Positions 28,830-38,689 of a stretch of DNA of 64,000 bases are shown in pieces. This DNA is from Phenylobacterium sp. (lineage in GTDB: Bacteria > Pseudomonadota > Alphaproteobacteria > Caulobacterales > Caulobacteraceae): positions 1 through 64,000 of the forward strand of contig JAGNIV010000019.1 of NCBI GenBank assembly GCA_018001015.1, read 5' to 3'. Numbering within the stretch: position 1 is the stretch's first letter; every line of letters starts with the position of its first letter. The translations under genes and the position numbers were made by a program. The notes under the pieces are model-generated. The model had not been told where the DNA came from, did not search any database, and worked only from the letters and a program-made list of their open reading frames with translations.

Positions 28830-30749
28830 ATGGCTGATCCGGCCAGCGGCGCCCCCGAGGCGGCGGAGGATTCGCTGCACGCCCCCCATACCGATAGCTT
28901 CCGCGCCCTGGCGCTGGGCGCGATCGGCGTGGTGTTCGGCGATATCGGCACCAGCCCGCTCTATGCGATGCGCGAGGCCCTGCATCACACCCGCGACACG
29001 GTCTCAAACGAGATCGCGGTGCTGGGCGTGGTGTCCCTGGTGACCTGGGCGCTGATCCTGATCGTCACCATCAAGTACGTGGTCTTCCTGATGCGGGCCG
29101 ACAACAAGGGCGAGGGCGGCACCCTGGCCCTCATGGCCCTGGCCCAACGCTCCCTCGGTCGCCGCTCGACGGCGGTGTTCTTCCTGGGCGTGATCGGCGC
29201 GGCGCTGTTCTACGGCGACGGCATCATCACCCCGGCCGTCTCGGTGCTCTCGGCGATCGAGGGCCTTAAGGAAGCGCCGGGGATCGGCCACCGGATGGAC
29301 GCCTTCGTGGTGCCGATCTCGGCCGGCATCCTGGTGGCCCTGTTCATGGTCCAGGCCAAGGGCACCACCAGCATCGCCCGCTTCTTCGGCCCCATCACCG
29401 CCCTTTGGTTCCTGGTCCTGGGCGGGCTGGGCGCCTATCACATCGCCGACGACCTCTCGATCGTCCGCGCCCTGCTGCCCCACTACGGCGTGATCTTCCT
29501 GTGGGACAATGGCCTGCTGGGCTTCATCATCCTGGGCAGCGTCTTCCTGGCGGTGACCGGGGCCGAGGCCCTCTACGCCGACATGGGCCATTTCGGAAAG
29601 AAGCCGATCCAGGCCGCCTGGCTGATCCTGGTGCTGCCGTCCCTGCTGCTGAACTATCTGGGCCAGGGCGCCCTGGTGCTATCCAACCCGGCGGCGCGGT
29701 CCAATCCCTTCTTCGAGATGATCCCGGAGGTCATCTACTGGCCGGTGCTGCTGCTGGCCACGGCGGCCACGGTCATCGCCTCCCAGGCGGTGATCACCGG
29801 CGCCTTCTCAATGACCCAGCAGGCGGTGCAGCTGGGCCTGTTCCCGCGCATCGACATCCGCCGCACCAGCGAGACCCAGGCGGGCCAGATCTACGTGCCG
29901 CAGGTCAACACCATCCTGATGATCGGGGTGCTGGTGTTGCTGTTCACCTTCCGCAACTCCTCGAACCTGGCGGCCGCCTACGGCATCGCGGTGACTGGGG
30001 CCATGTTCGTCGACACCCTGCTGTTCTTCGTGATCATCAAGCACATGTGGAAACGGCCGACCTGGCAGGCCTGGCTGGCGGCGGTCGGCTTCGGCGCGCT
30101 GGACGTCACCTTCATTTCGTCCAACCTGCTGAAGATCCCGCAGGGCGCCTGGCTGCCGCTGGTGCTGGGCCTGGTTCTGGTGGTGATCATGTGGACCTGG
30201 ACCCGGGGCGCCCAGATCCTCACCGACAAGACCCGGCGCGACTCCGTGCCCCTGCTGGAGCTGTCGGAAATCCTCAAGGCCCGCGCCCCGCACCGGGCCC
30301 ACGGCACCGCGATCTTCCTGACCTCCGATCCGGATGTGGCGCCCGTGGCGCTGATGCATAACCTCAAGCACAACAAGGTTCTGCACGAGAAGAACATCAT
30401 CCTCACCGTCCACACCGCCGAGACCCCACGGGTGAAGGAAGACAATCGGGTGACGATCGAGCCGATCAACGACGACTTCAAGAAGGTCACCATCAACTAC
30501 GGCTTCATGGAGAGCCCCAACCTGCCCAAGGCCCTGGGTCTGTGCCGCAAGCTCGGCCTGAAGTTCGACATCATGGCCACCAGCTTCTTCCTGGGCCGCC
30601 GCTCGGTGGTGGCCTCGGCCCAGTCGGGCATGCCGCTCTGGCAGGACAAGCTGTTCATCTTCCTGATGCGCAACGCCGCCAACCCCACCGACTTCTACAA
30701 GATTCCTCCCGGCCGCGTGGTGGAGCTCGGAACCCAGGTGACCGTCTGA
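28830..30749 (+). CDS. kup: low-affinity potassium transporter Kup
   Basis: 639 residues from the ATG at 28830, with GGAG 8 nt upstream. It is an inner-membrane K+/H+ symporter of the KUP/HAK/KT family, with about 12 membrane segments in the first 440 residues and a cytoplasmic C-terminus. The signature GVVFGDIGTSPLYA is near residue 35, and GALFYGDGIITPAVSVL follows. The 201-nt gap to the divergent nfuA gene should hold promoters for both; none was clear. Its stop overlaps the next gene's start. Confidence 0.94.
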   Translation: MADPASGAPEAAEDSLHAPHTDSFRALALGAIGVVFGDIGTSPLYAMREALHHTRDTVSNEIAVLGVVSLVTWALILIVTIKYVVFLMRADNKGEGGTLALMALAQRSLGRRSTAVFFLGVIGAALFYGDGIITPAVSVLSAIEGLKEAPGIGHRMDAFVVPISAGILVALFMVQAKGTTSIARFFGPITALWFLVLGGLGAYHIADDLSIVRALLPHYGVIFLWDNGLLGFIILGSVFLAVTGAEALYADMGHFGKKPIQAAWLILVLPSLLLNYLGQGALVLSNPAARSNPFFEMIPEVIYWPVLLLATAATVIASQAVITGAFSMTQQAVQLGLFPRIDIRRTSETQAGQIYVPQVNTILMIGVLVLLFTFRNSSNLAAAYGIAVTGAMFVDTLLFFVIIKHMWKRPTWQAWLAAVGFGALDVTFISSNLLKIPQGAWLPLVLGLVLVVIMWTWTRGAQILTDKTRRDSVPLLELSEILKARAPHRAHGTAIFLTSDPDVAPVALMHNLKHNKVLHEKNIILTVHTAETPRVKEDNRVTIEPINDDFKKVTINYGFMESPNLPKALGLCRKLGLKFDIMATSFFLGRRSVVASAQSGMPLWQDKLFIFLMRNAANPTDFYKIPPGRVVELGTQVTV

Positions 30750-31111
30750 TGTTGCTGTCTCTCCTGGGCGACGCCCTGTGGATCATCTCGCTCTCGATCA
30801 TGGCCTCCACCACCCGAGGGGCCTGGGGGCGGATCGATCCGGAAACCAAGGTGCCGCTGCAGTTCGCGCTGAACGGCAAGCCGACCTTCCGCCTCAAGCG
30901 CAACCTCGCCCTGCTGGCCATCCCGACGATGGCCTTCTTCCTGGGCCTGGCTCTGGTGGCCTTCAACCGCAACGCCGGGGCGACGATGGAGCAGTCGGTG
31001 ATCCTGTTCGGCGTGCGGGCCACCGCCGCGGCCCTGATCGCCGTCGGCCACCTGCGCTGGCTGAAGGCCGCCCTCGACCAGCTGCAGAGCGAAGGCGCGC
31101 TCAAGCCTTGA
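30749..31111 (+). CDS. small membrane protein of unknown function
   Basis: 120 residues from an ATG overlapping the kup stop (TGATG). There are three hydrophobic segments at about residues 2-20, 52-73 and 83-105, with a polar loop ([25 protein letters not shown]) between the first two. I do not recognise the family. Tight coupling to kup suggests a linked role, but this is only context. Confidence 0.7.
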   Translation: MLLSLLGDALWIISLSIMASTTRGAWGRIDPETKVPLQFALNGKPTFRLKRNLALLAIPTMAFFLGLALVAFNRNAGATMEQSVILFGVRATAAALIAVGHLRWLKAALDQLQSEGALKP

Positions 31112-31175
31112 TACGCCGGGCCTTTGGCCCCTATACGCCCGCGTCGTCCACTTCCTGCCGAAAGTCCGCACCGCC

Positions 31176-32408
31176 ATGTCCAAGCCCGCGATCAAGAAAG
31201 TCGTCCTGGCCTATTCCGGCGGTCTGGACACCTCGATCATCCTGAAGTGGCTGCAGACCGAGTATGGCGCGGAGGTCATCACCTTCACCGCCGACCTCGG
31301 CCAGGGCGAGGAGCTCGAACCCGCCCGCGCCAAGGCCCTGGCCGCCGGCGTCAAGCCCGAGAACATCTTCATCGAGGACGTGCGCGAGGAGTTCGTGCGC
31401 GACTTCGTCTTCCCGATGTTCCGCGCCAACACCGTCTATGAGGGCCAGTACCTGCTCGGCACCTCCATCGCCCGGCCGTTGATCGCCCAGAAGCAGATCG
31501 AGATCGCCCGCAAGATGGGGGCCGACGCCGTCAGCCACGGCTCCACCGGCAAGGGCAACGACCAGGTCCGCTACGAGGTGGCCTATTACGCCCTGGAGCC
31601 GGACATCCACGTGATCGCCCCCTGGCGCGAGTGGGACTTCAAGAGCCGCGAGGCCCTGCTGGACTTCGCCGAGAAGCACCAGATCCAGATCGCCAAGGAC
31701 AAGCGCGGCGAGGCCCCCTTCAGCGTCGACGCCAACCTGCTGCACTCCTCCTCCGAAGGTAAGGTGCTGGAGGACCCGGCCGTCGAGGCGCCCGAGTTCG
31801 TCTATATGCGCACCATCGCGCCGGAGGACGCGCCGGATAAGGCGACGGTCTTCACCATGGACTTCGAGAAGGGCGACCCGATCGCCATCGACGGCGTGGC
31901 GATGAGCCCGGCCACCCTGCTCACCAAGCTCAACGAACTGGGCTACGCCAACGGCGTGGGCCGGCTGGACCTGGTGGAGAACCGCTATGTCGGCATGAAG
32001 TCGCGCGGCGTCTATGAGACGCCCGGCGGCACGATCCTGCTGGCCGCCCACCGGGGCATCGAGAGCATCACCCTCGACCGCGGCTCCATGCACCTGAAGG
32101 ACGAGCTGATGCCGCGCTATGCGGAGCTCATCTACAACGGCTTCTGGTTCACGCCCGAGCGCGAGATGCTGCAGGCGGCCATCGACCACAGCCAGGCCAT
32201 GGTCTGCGGCCAGGTGCGGGTGAAGCTCTACAAGGGCAACGTCACCATCATCGGCCGCACCAGCCCCTACTCCCTCTACGACCAGGACCTGGTCACCTTC
32301 GAGGAGGGTAAGGTCGCCTACGACCACAACGACGCCTCGGGCTTCATCAAGCTCAACGCGCTCCGCCTGCGGGTCGCCGCCAAGCGGGACAAGCGCGTCA
32401 AGGGCTGA
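31176..32408 (+). CDS. argG: argininosuccinate synthase
   Basis: A 410-residue enzyme that joins citrulline and aspartate using ATP in arginine synthesis. The N-terminal PP-loop [11 protein letters not shown] is at about residues 11-21. [14 protein letters not shown] and the C-terminal oligomerisation helix are present. It ends in a strong bidirectional terminator. Confidence 0.97.
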   Translation: MSKPAIKKVVLAYSGGLDTSIILKWLQTEYGAEVITFTADLGQGEELEPARAKALAAGVKPENIFIEDVREEFVRDFVFPMFRANTVYEGQYLLGTSIARPLIAQKQIEIARKMGADAVSHGSTGKGNDQVRYEVAYYALEPDIHVIAPWREWDFKSREALLDFAEKHQIQIAKDKRGEAPFSVDANLLHSSSEGKVLEDPAVEAPEFVYMRTIAPEDAPDKATVFTMDFEKGDPIAIDGVAMSPATLLTKLNELGYANGVGRLDLVENRYVGMKSRGVYETPGGTILLAAHRGIESITLDRGSMHLKDELMPRYAELIYNGFWFTPEREMLQAAIDHSQAMVCGQVRVKLYKGNVTIIGRTSPYSLYDQDLVTFEEGKVAYDHNDASGFIKLNALRLRVAAKRDKRVKG

Positions 32409-32430
32409 GACCCAGCCCGACCGGACAGCA

Positions 32431-32464
32431 AAACGCCCGCCTCCTGGTCAGGAGGCGGGCGTTT
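32431..32464. terminator. bidirectional terminator between argG and the DUF4136-like gene
   Basis: A 16-bp perfect stem (AAACGCCCGCCTCCTG at 32431-32446 and its complement at 32449-32464) with A and T stretches at the outer ends, serving both convergent genes. Confidence 0.9.
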
Positions 32465-32483
32465 CTGTGTGCGAACCCTCGTC

Positions 32484-33065
32484 CTAGGGCGCGGGGCGCA
32501 GGACCCGGGGGCCAAGGTTGTCCATGACGGCGCGGGCGTCGAAGGCGCGGGTATCGGCTTGCGGCTTGGCGCCCCTGTGCATGACGATCTCGGCGCTGGC
32601 CTCGAACCGCTCCACCGTGCGGACGTCCATGCGGTCGCCCCAGAAGGGGTCGCCGAAGAAGGGGTCCCAGGAGCGCCAGCCGTAGCCGCCGCCATAGTAG
32701 CGCCAGGACGGCCGCCAGAAGTTGTACGAGGGCCCGTACCAGGGCCGGTAGAAGGGATCGGGCTCGACATAGGTCCGCGCGTCGCGGTCGGTCTGGCGGT
32801 CCACCACCGCGAACCAGTCGTAGCCCTGGGCCACGGTCAGCTCGGCGGCGCGGTAGAGCAGATAGCCCTCCACGGTCTCGCGGGATGTCAGGCTGTTGCC
32901 GGCGAAGTTCACCCGGAAACGGTCGGCCTCCAGCCGCACCTCGGAGAAGCCGCCGGAGGTGGCCTGGCCGCGGATGTTGGGCTGGTAGGGGGTGGCGGTG
33001 GCGCAGGCCGCGAGCGTGGCCACAAGCAGGGCGCTGGCGGCGAGGGCGGCGTATCGGCGGGTCAT
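32484..33065 (-). CDS. DUF4136-like / CC0125-type lipoprotein
   Basis: 193 residues with a lipoprotein signal (lipobox LAAC near residue 21). The body is the short domain of the Caulobacter CC0125/CC1285 lipoprotein group (FSEVRLEADRFRVNFAGN). The C-terminal half is unusually rich in Trp, Tyr, Phe and Pro (YRPWYGPSYNFWRPSWRYYG). It is probably outer-membrane anchored. Function unknown. Confidence 0.75.
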   Translation of the reverse strand: MTRRYAALAASALLVATLAACATATPYQPNIRGQATSGGFSEVRLEADRFRVNFAGNSLTSRETVEGYLLYRAAELTVAQGYDWFAVVDRQTDRDARTYVEPDPFYRPWYGPSYNFWRPSWRYYGGGYGWRSWDPFFGDPFWGDRMDVRTVERFEASAEIVMHRGAKPQADTRAFDARAVMDNLGPRVLRPAP

Positions 33066-33229
33066 GTCTGGCTACCCAAGTGAAGCGTCTGGAACATACC
33101 AGCCGAACACATGGGCTTAATTTTGGTTGCCGCCAAGCATTTGATGTCAAAGTCGAAATGCGGAAAAATCGGCGCGCGTCCGTCTTGAATCGGACGCGCG
33201 CCAGTTTTGTCCTCGGGGGAGGAAACCCG

Positions 33230-33251
33230 CCCGGCGCTGGGGAGCGCCGGG
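33230..33251 (-). terminator. possible terminator downstream of the chemoreceptor gene
   Basis: Stem CCCGGCGCT/AGCGCCGGG with a 4-nt loop and only a weak T stretch. It lies in the 285-nt gap 33066-33350, in which no gene was seen. Confidence 0.4.
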
Positions 33252-33350
33252 TCAGGATCTCGTCAGACTGGAGGCCTGAGGCTCCAGTTCAAAGTGGGCG
33301 CGCGTCGGGCGGGTTAACCGGATTCCACCGAACCCTGACGCGCTCCAGGG

Positions 33351-35300
33351 TCAGAACTCTTCCCAATCCTGGGTCTTTTGCTGCGTGGCCGCGCCGCCGA
33401 AATTGGCGCGGATCTTCTCAGCCATGCGGCGTGGCGGGGACGCCGCGGGCCGCGACGCCGGTCCGGCCGCCTGCGGGCGCGAGGCCCGCGGCGGGGCGGT
33501 GTCGGCGCCGGTGCGGAAGTCGCCCATCAGGCGGCGCAGCTCGACCGCCTCGCCGTTCAGGGCATGGGCCGCGGCTGTCGACTCCTCCACCATGGCGGCG
33601 TTCTGCTGGGTGACCTGGTCCATCTTGTTGACGGCGGCGTTGACCTCGTTGAGGCCGGTGGCCTGCTCCTTGGCCGAGGCCGCGATCTCACCGACCAGGC
33701 CGTCGATCTCGTCCACCTGGGCCACCAGCATCTCCAGGGCCTGACCGGTCTTGCCCACCAGCTGCACGCCCGAGCCGACCTGGGTCGATGAGGCGCTGAT
33801 CAGGGCCTTGATTTCCTTGGCGGCTTCCGCGGAGCGCTGGGCCAGGGCCCGCACCTCGGAGGCGACGACGGCGAAGCCCTTGCCGGCCTCCCCGGCGCGC
33901 GCCGCCTCGACCCCGGCGTTGAGGGCCAGCAGGTTGGTCTGGAAGGCGATCTCGTCGATCACCCCGATGATCTGGCTGATCTGGGTGGAGGACTTCTCGA
34001 TCTCGCCCATGGCCAGGACGGCCTGACGGACGATCTCGCCCCCGTCGGCCGCGCCGGTCTTGGCGGTCTGCACCACGGCCCGGGCATGGCTCGCTCCGTC
34101 CGCGGACTTCTTCACCGTGGCGGTGATCTCGTCCAGGGCGGCGGCGGTCTCTTCCAGGCTGGCGGCCTGTTGCTCGGTGCGGCGCGACAGGTCGTCGGAG
34201 GCGCCGGCGATCTCTTCGGCGCTGGAGCCGATCTGCGAGCTGGTGGCGACGATGACCTGCATCGCGTCCCGCAGTTTGGCCACGGCGGCGTTGAAGTCGG
34301 CCCGCAGGGCTTCATATTCCTCTGGGAAAGCCTGCTCGATGGCGTGGGTCAGATCGCCCTGGGACAGGCGCGACAGGCCGTTGGCGAGGGTGGTGACGAC
34401 GGCGGCCTGGGCGGCCTGGGCGTCGGCCCGTTCCTTCTCGACCCGAGCGCGAGTCGCTTCTTCCCGGGCGGCCGCGGCCTCCTGCTCCTCGCGCATGGCG
34501 GTGAGGCGCAGCTGATTGTCGCGGAAGACGCCCAGGGAGCCGACGATGGCGCCCAGTTCATCGCCGCGGGCGATCTTGTCGAGGTCCTGTTGGTTGTCCC
34601 CGGCGGCCAGCTTCTCGGTGGCGCCGGCGATGCTCTCGATGGCGCGCTTGACGCCCAGGATGGTGGCGATGGAGATCCCCGCCACCGCCAGAAGGGTGAG
34701 GAGGGCGCCGCCCACGGCGATCTTGCCGGTGAGCGCGGCTTCCTCGGCGCTGGCCTTGGCGTGGGCCTTGGCTTCCTGCTGAACCAGGGCCGTGGCCCCG
34801 TCCAAGGTGGTGGTCATCCGATCGTACTGGACCTCGAAGGGCTCGACGAAGGCCGCGGCCGTGGCGAAGTCGATGCCGAGCATGGAGCCCACGACCTCGA
34901 TCCCGCCGCGATAGTCGGTCAGGTCCTTCATCAGCGCGTCGAGGCGCTTCTGTTCGGCCTTGGGCAGCTTCCCCTTCACCTTGGTCAGCTCGGCCTTGAT
35001 GGAGTCGACATCGGCCATCAGCTTCTGGAGCTGGGCCGTCGAATCCGTTCCGGGCGTCGCGGCGGTGTGGGTCATAAGCAGGTAGAGGTCGCCGTGCACC
35101 GCGGTGATGCGCTTGGCGATGCGGGCCAGGTCCAGGCTGACGGCCATGTCCTCGGCGACGATGCGCTCGATGGCCTTGGACTGCTGCTGCTGACTCCAGA
35201 CGGCCCCGCCAGCCACCAGGGCCAGCACGAGGACGGCGAAGGCGGGAGCGAACGCCATCTTCACGACGAGTGAGAGGTCGGCGAGGCGGAAGGTCTTCAT
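33351..35300 (-). CDS. methyl-accepting chemotaxis protein
   Basis: 649 residues. A membrane helix at about 12-34, a periplasmic helical domain of ~155 residues (likely four-helix bundle), a second membrane helix (about 192-215), a HAMP domain (about 215-270) and a signalling domain with the conserved tip [20 protein letters not shown] are visible. The protein ends in DWEEF, a pentapeptide like those that tether CheR methyltransferase. It follows the TonB receptor gene by 56 nt in the same orientation, with a 12-bp hairpin between, so it probably senses the same ligand system and signals to CheA. Confidence 0.93.
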   Translation of the reverse strand: MKTFRLADLSLVVKMAFAPAFAVLVLALVAGGAVWSQQQQSKAIERIVAEDMAVSLDLARIAKRITAVHGDLYLLMTHTAATPGTDSTAQLQKLMADVDSIKAELTKVKGKLPKAEQKRLDALMKDLTDYRGGIEVVGSMLGIDFATAAAFVEPFEVQYDRMTTTLDGATALVQQEAKAHAKASAEEAALTGKIAVGGALLTLLAVAGISIATILGVKRAIESIAGATEKLAAGDNQQDLDKIARGDELGAIVGSLGVFRDNQLRLTAMREEQEAAAAREEATRARVEKERADAQAAQAAVVTTLANGLSRLSQGDLTHAIEQAFPEEYEALRADFNAAVAKLRDAMQVIVATSSQIGSSAEEIAGASDDLSRRTEQQAASLEETAAALDEITATVKKSADGASHARAVVQTAKTGAADGGEIVRQAVLAMGEIEKSSTQISQIIGVIDEIAFQTNLLALNAGVEAARAGEAGKGFAVVASEVRALAQRSAEAAKEIKALISASSTQVGSGVQLVGKTGQALEMLVAQVDEIDGLVGEIAASAKEQATGLNEVNAAVNKMDQVTQQNAAMVEESTAAAHALNGEAVELRRLMGDFRTGADTAPPRASRPQAAGPASRPAASPPRRMAEKIRANFGGAATQQKTQDWEEF

Positions 35301-35323
35301 CTCATATCTCCGAAGGAAAGCGT

Positions 35324-35348
35324 GACCCCGCCGCGGCGCGGCGGGGTC
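35324..35348 (-). repeat. 12-bp intercistronic hairpin between TonB receptor and chemoreceptor genes
   Basis: GACCCCGCCGCG (35324-35335) pairs perfectly with CGCGGCGGGGTC (35337-35348). There is no T run after it, and the chemoreceptor's ribosome binding site (GGAG) follows. It may lower or stabilise expression between the two genes rather than terminate fully. Confidence 0.6.
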
Positions 35349-35356
35349 GGCTTAGC

Positions 35357-37369
35357 TCACCAGGTCTTGCTGAGGGTGAATTGCACCCGACGCTCGGCCT
35401 GCAGACCGCTGGGGCCCTTGGCTTGCGATTCGCGGGCGTGGAGCAGATTGACCCCATCCACACCCATCACGATGCCGTTTTCGAGCTTGTAGGACACCCG
35501 GCCGGCCAGGGTGGTGTAGGCCGGGACGGGCTCGAGCAGGTTACCGTTGTAGGACGAGAACTTGCTGACCTGATGGACGTAGCCGTCCACCGCCCACTGC
35601 GCGTTGGCCCAGCCGAGGGCCAGGTTGCTGCGGTACTTCGGCGTCGTGGCCTCAAAGTCCACCTTGCGCAGGATCAGGGCCGCCAGCGTGAGCGCCGGCT
35701 TGTCCTCGATCTTGGTGTAGGTGGTGTCGGCGGACCAGTGGAAGCCCGTCCCGAACTTGCCCGAGGCGGCGAGCTCGGCGCCCTTCATCTCGGAGTCGCC
35801 GGTGTTGGCGTACTGGTAGGCGTTCCAGGTGGTCGCGGTGGCCGGGATGCTGACGATCGCGGTCGAGAACTGGCCCTTCACGCTTTCGGTCTTCTGCATG
35901 AAGACCTTCAGGCTGGCCTTGGCCCGCAGCGCGGGCAGGTCGCGGTCATAGGTCAGCTGGTAGTTGGTGACGATGGCCGGATCCAGGAACGGGTTCCCCT
36001 CGATCAGGAAGCCCACGGGCGCTGGGGTGGCGGGCGGGATGATCAGGCCGCCCAGTTCCAGCAGGGTCGGAGCCTGGACGCCACGGGCGTAGGTGGCGCG
36101 CAGGGTGTCGGCGTCGGTGGCCTTGAACACCGCGCCGAGATTGACGCTGGTTTCCTTGATGTCGCGATCCCAGAGCGCGTTGCTGGTCTGCGGCACGCCG
36201 GCCGGGAAGGGCCCGGTGCGTTCCAGGGACAGATTGTCCAGGCGCGCGGCGGCGGTGAGGGACAGCTTGGGATTGACCGCCCAGTTCCACATCAGCGACG
36301 GGGCCAGGACCTTGTAGCTGATCTTGGCGCCCGAGTAGGAGGCGGTGTCGAGCTGGTTGTCGCGGTATTCCAGACCCACGCGCACGGTATGCGCCGCGCC
36401 GATCTTGAACAGATCCTCGACGCTGACCACGGTGATGCCGTTCAGGTAGCGGCGGCCCGGCGTCAAGGCGTCCAGATCGTTGTGATAGCCCTGGACCTGG
36501 ATCAGGCCGAGCTTGGTGTCGGAGGTGACCGTGGCCTTCAGGGAGTTGGTCTTGATGCGGTGGGCGGCGTAGGCGAAGGTCGAGATGACCTGGGAGGCTT
36601 GGCCGTTCGAATAGGACCCTTCGACCCGCAGCTGGGTCTTGGCGCCGAGCTCGGCGACCGCGTCGAGATTGGCGTGCAGGGTGGTGGGGTTGTGGATCAT
36701 CGCGGCGGTGACGGCCGCGCTGTTGTCCTTCCACTCGTTCTGGTGCTCGCCGCCCGCCGAGATGCGGACCGAGACCTTTTCGCCCAGGTGCATGGTCTTC
36801 ACCACCGAGACGAAGTTGCTCTCGCTGGTGCCGGTGCGCAGGTCGATGGCGTTGGCGTCGTCGAACTTCGGGTTGAAGGTGATGATGTTCACCACGCCCG
36901 ACACGGCGTTGAAGCCGAAGATCGCGCTGTTGGGCCCGCGCACCACTTCGATCTGGCGGATTTCGCTCAGGGAGATGGGCAGGGCGGTCCAGTCGGTATA
37001 GCCGAAGTGGTCGAGATAAACTTGGCGGCCGTTGATCAGCACCAGCAGGCGCGGCGAGCGCGCCTGGTTGTAACCCCGAATACCGACGTCGGACTGGCCG
37101 GCGGCGAAGTTCAGCACATCCACGCCGGCCACGCGCGACAGGATGGTGGGGAGGTCGGTGGCGCCCGAGCGCTTGATGTCGCTGGACGAGATGATGGTCA
37201 TGTCCACCGGCACCTCGGTGGAGCGCTGCGGCGAGCCGGTGGCCGAGGTGGTGACCGGTTCGTTGAACAGCTGCTCGAGCGAGCCGTAGTCGATGGATTG
37301 GGCCTGGGCCGCGGAGGCGGCCAGCGCGAGGCCGGCGGCGGCGCCGGCGAGGAGGATTTGCTTTTTCAT
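35357..37369 (-). CDS. TonB-dependent outer-membrane receptor, copy 1
   Basis: 670 residues from the ATG at 37369 (MKKQILLAG...), giving a clean signal peptide ending AQAQS; an in-frame TTG at 37384 is possible. The plug domain is at about 40-170 (IRQIEVVRGPNSAIFGFNAVSG), and the beta barrel fills the rest, ending FTLSKTW with the C-terminal aromatic typical of outer-membrane proteins. It should import a ligand with TonB energy or sense it; the ligand is unknown. It starts 26 nt after the small exported protein gene and precedes a chemoreceptor gene. A paralogue of identical length is at 40459-42471. Confidence 0.93.
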   Translation of the reverse strand: MKKQILLAGAAAGLALAASAAQAQSIDYGSLEQLFNEPVTTSATGSPQRSTEVPVDMTIISSSDIKRSGATDLPTILSRVAGVDVLNFAAGQSDVGIRGYNQARSPRLLVLINGRQVYLDHFGYTDWTALPISLSEIRQIEVVRGPNSAIFGFNAVSGVVNIITFNPKFDDANAIDLRTGTSESNFVSVVKTMHLGEKVSVRISAGGEHQNEWKDNSAAVTAAMIHNPTTLHANLDAVAELGAKTQLRVEGSYSNGQASQVISTFAYAAHRIKTNSLKATVTSDTKLGLIQVQGYHNDLDALTPGRRYLNGITVVSVEDLFKIGAAHTVRVGLEYRDNQLDTASYSGAKISYKVLAPSLMWNWAVNPKLSLTAAARLDNLSLERTGPFPAGVPQTSNALWDRDIKETSVNLGAVFKATDADTLRATYARGVQAPTLLELGGLIIPPATPAPVGFLIEGNPFLDPAIVTNYQLTYDRDLPALRAKASLKVFMQKTESVKGQFSTAIVSIPATATTWNAYQYANTGDSEMKGAELAASGKFGTGFHWSADTTYTKIEDKPALTLAALILRKVDFEATTPKYRSNLALGWANAQWAVDGYVHQVSKFSSYNGNLLEPVPAYTTLAGRVSYKLENGIVMGVDGVNLLHARESQAKGPSGLQAERRVQFTLSKTW

Positions 37370-37395
37370 CAGTGTCTTTTCCAAGCCGTTCGGGC

Positions 37396-37926
37396 TCAGA
37401 TCTCCTTGATCATCATGCGGAAGGCGGCCTTGAAGGTCGCGCCCACGGCGGCGGCGGCCGCGCGGTTGACGGTGATGTCGACCTTGGGTTCGGTGGCGAC
37501 GCCCATGACGCAGGCGCCGGACTTCACGCAGGCCGGGTCGGATCCGACAGTCACCAGCTTCTTGGCCTTGGCGGCGGGACCGACGGCGCCGTAGTTGACG
37601 CCTTCGGTGATGTAGAGCGCCGCGACACCGCTGACCCCGCCAACGGCGGAGGCTTCGACAGGCTTGCCGATCAGGGTGACCGCGCCGGCCGCGTAACCCG
37701 CGCCGAGGGCCGCCATGATGGCGTTCTTTTCAGCGACCGAGCCCGGCTTCGCGGGATCAAAGACAACGCCCAGGACAGCCCGGCCCGTGGGCCCGTTTTC
37801 CAGGAAGGTCAGCGCCCGACCGGCGACGGCCAGGTCCTTGGCCGGGTCGGCGTGACCGACCATCGGCGTCGCCAGGACAAGGGCCATGGCCCCCGCCGAC
37901 AGCAATTGTTTCATGGAGATAGACAT
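37396..37926 (-). CDS. small exported protein, YfiR-like by weak resemblance, copy 1
   Basis: 176 residues with a signal peptide (about 1-26, ending VGHA-D). The mature part has AGRALTFLENGPTGRAVLGVV near its start and, near the end, DPACVKSGACVMG with two cysteines 6 apart and a conserved tail FKAAFRMMIKE. The overall order recalls YfiR/DUF4154 periplasmic proteins, but the match is weak and function is not established. It is the first sizeable gene of a minus-strand cassette with the TonB receptor and the chemoreceptor. A paralogue of the same length is at 42498-43028. Confidence 0.8.
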   Translation of the reverse strand: MSISMKQLLSAGAMALVLATPMVGHADPAKDLAVAGRALTFLENGPTGRAVLGVVFDPAKPGSVAEKNAIMAALGAGYAAGAVTLIGKPVEASAVGGVSGVAALYITEGVNYGAVGPAAKAKKLVTVGSDPACVKSGACVMGVATEPKVDITVNRAAAAAVGATFKAAFRMMIKEI

Positions 37927-38003
37927 TTAGCCCCTCTGGTCGTTGGTCCGCGCCGTTCTGGCGTCGGTGGTGGTTCGGGAAGGAATGGAAGGAGGCCCGT
38001 GGC

Positions 38004-38210
38004 TCATGCCGCGGGGCGTGTTGAGTGGTTCACCGGGTCTCGCTGATGGAGAGGACGGCGAGGTGTGGTCTGGAAGCCGCGGGTCAGGCGCCGCCGCTCG
38101 GTAAGCAGGGACTGGCCCGGCAGGGGCAGGGTGACGCCGTTGTCCGCGTGGTCGCCGACGGGGCCGCTGTGGGCCCTCATCGCGATCAGGTGTTTGGTGC
38201 GTTCCGACAT
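38004..38210 (-). CDS. possible small protein in the leader of cassette 1
   Basis: 68 residues from ATG at 38210 (MSERTKHLIAMRAHSGP), rich in Arg, His, Pro and Thr, with no recognised domain. The start lies 283 nt from the upstream palindrome (38493-38512), almost the same distance as the palindrome-to-gene distance in cassette 2 (279 nt). The sequence just before the ATG (TTCAGCCC...GGGCGAGGG) also matches the sequence before the cassette 2 gene. This suggests it uses the ancestral translation start. It may equally be a non-coding remnant. Confidence 0.35.
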   Translation of the reverse strand: MSERTKHLIAMRAHSGPVGDHADNGVTLPLPGQSLLTERRRLTRGFQTTPRRPLHQRDPVNHSTRPAA

Positions 38211-38492
38211 CTGGGTTCCCTCGCCCACCGCGGGCTGAACGAGGGGAGGTTTGAACGCCTCAATGGTAAATAGAGGTTAAGGCTGATTGTCAGAACGTGA
38301 TATTTGAGACTGTGTTTTGCTATTGGTTCATGTCTAGCGCGGCATTACTTGTGTATAGGCCATGTTCTTACTCTCGGTAATACCCGAGACTAGGCCGAGA
38401 TTTTAATCCATTGTTGCGGGATTACATAAGTTTGTACGCTGGGGGCCACCCAAGTAACTCTGGACTTAAGCTTCCGGGGCCTCGCTTAGCCT

Positions 38493-38514
38493 TGGCCCTA
38501 CCGCGGTAGGGCCA
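38493..38514. promoter_or_regulatory. 22-bp palindrome upstream of cassette 1
   Basis: A perfect palindrome centred on CCGCGG. Its first 20 bases, TGGCCCTACCGCGGTAGGGC, match 43307-43326 upstream of cassette 2 at 19 of 20 positions. It lies in a 479-nt gene-free, AT-richer stretch (38211-38689). A shared regulator-binding site is inferred. Confidence 0.6.
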
Positions 38515-38561
38515 GCCTTGAGGACTGGCGCCCAAGCTTAACCTTACTGGTTTGGAACCTA

Positions 38562-38608
38562 TTGTCGCACCCCCCACGGTGGCGCTTTGTCGCACCTTCT
38601 AAGGTGCT
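38562..38608. repeat. two copies of a TTGTCGCACC motif, each with a partial inverted arm
   Basis: TTGTCGCACC occurs at 38562-38571 and 38587-38596, 25 bp apart. Each is followed after 6 nt by GGTG, so both can form a small inverted repeat (the second is GCACC-TTCTAA-GGTGC at 38592-38608). Read on the minus strand, TCAGCACCTTAG near 38600 resembles TCAGCATCTTAG upstream of cassette 2 (about 43411-43422). Candidate upstream regulator sites. Confidence 0.4.
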
Positions 38609-38689
38609 GATTTCCCTGGCCGAAACCCGGGTCGGGCATAGGCGCGCACGCTCAGCCAGGACTTCCACGCCCTGACGGAGCGCTGCGAC

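Noticed and set aside
38025..38273. 82-codon plus-strand frame in the cassette 1 leader
   Set aside because: It is antisense to the better placed minus-strand small frame and has no ribosome binding site or motif.
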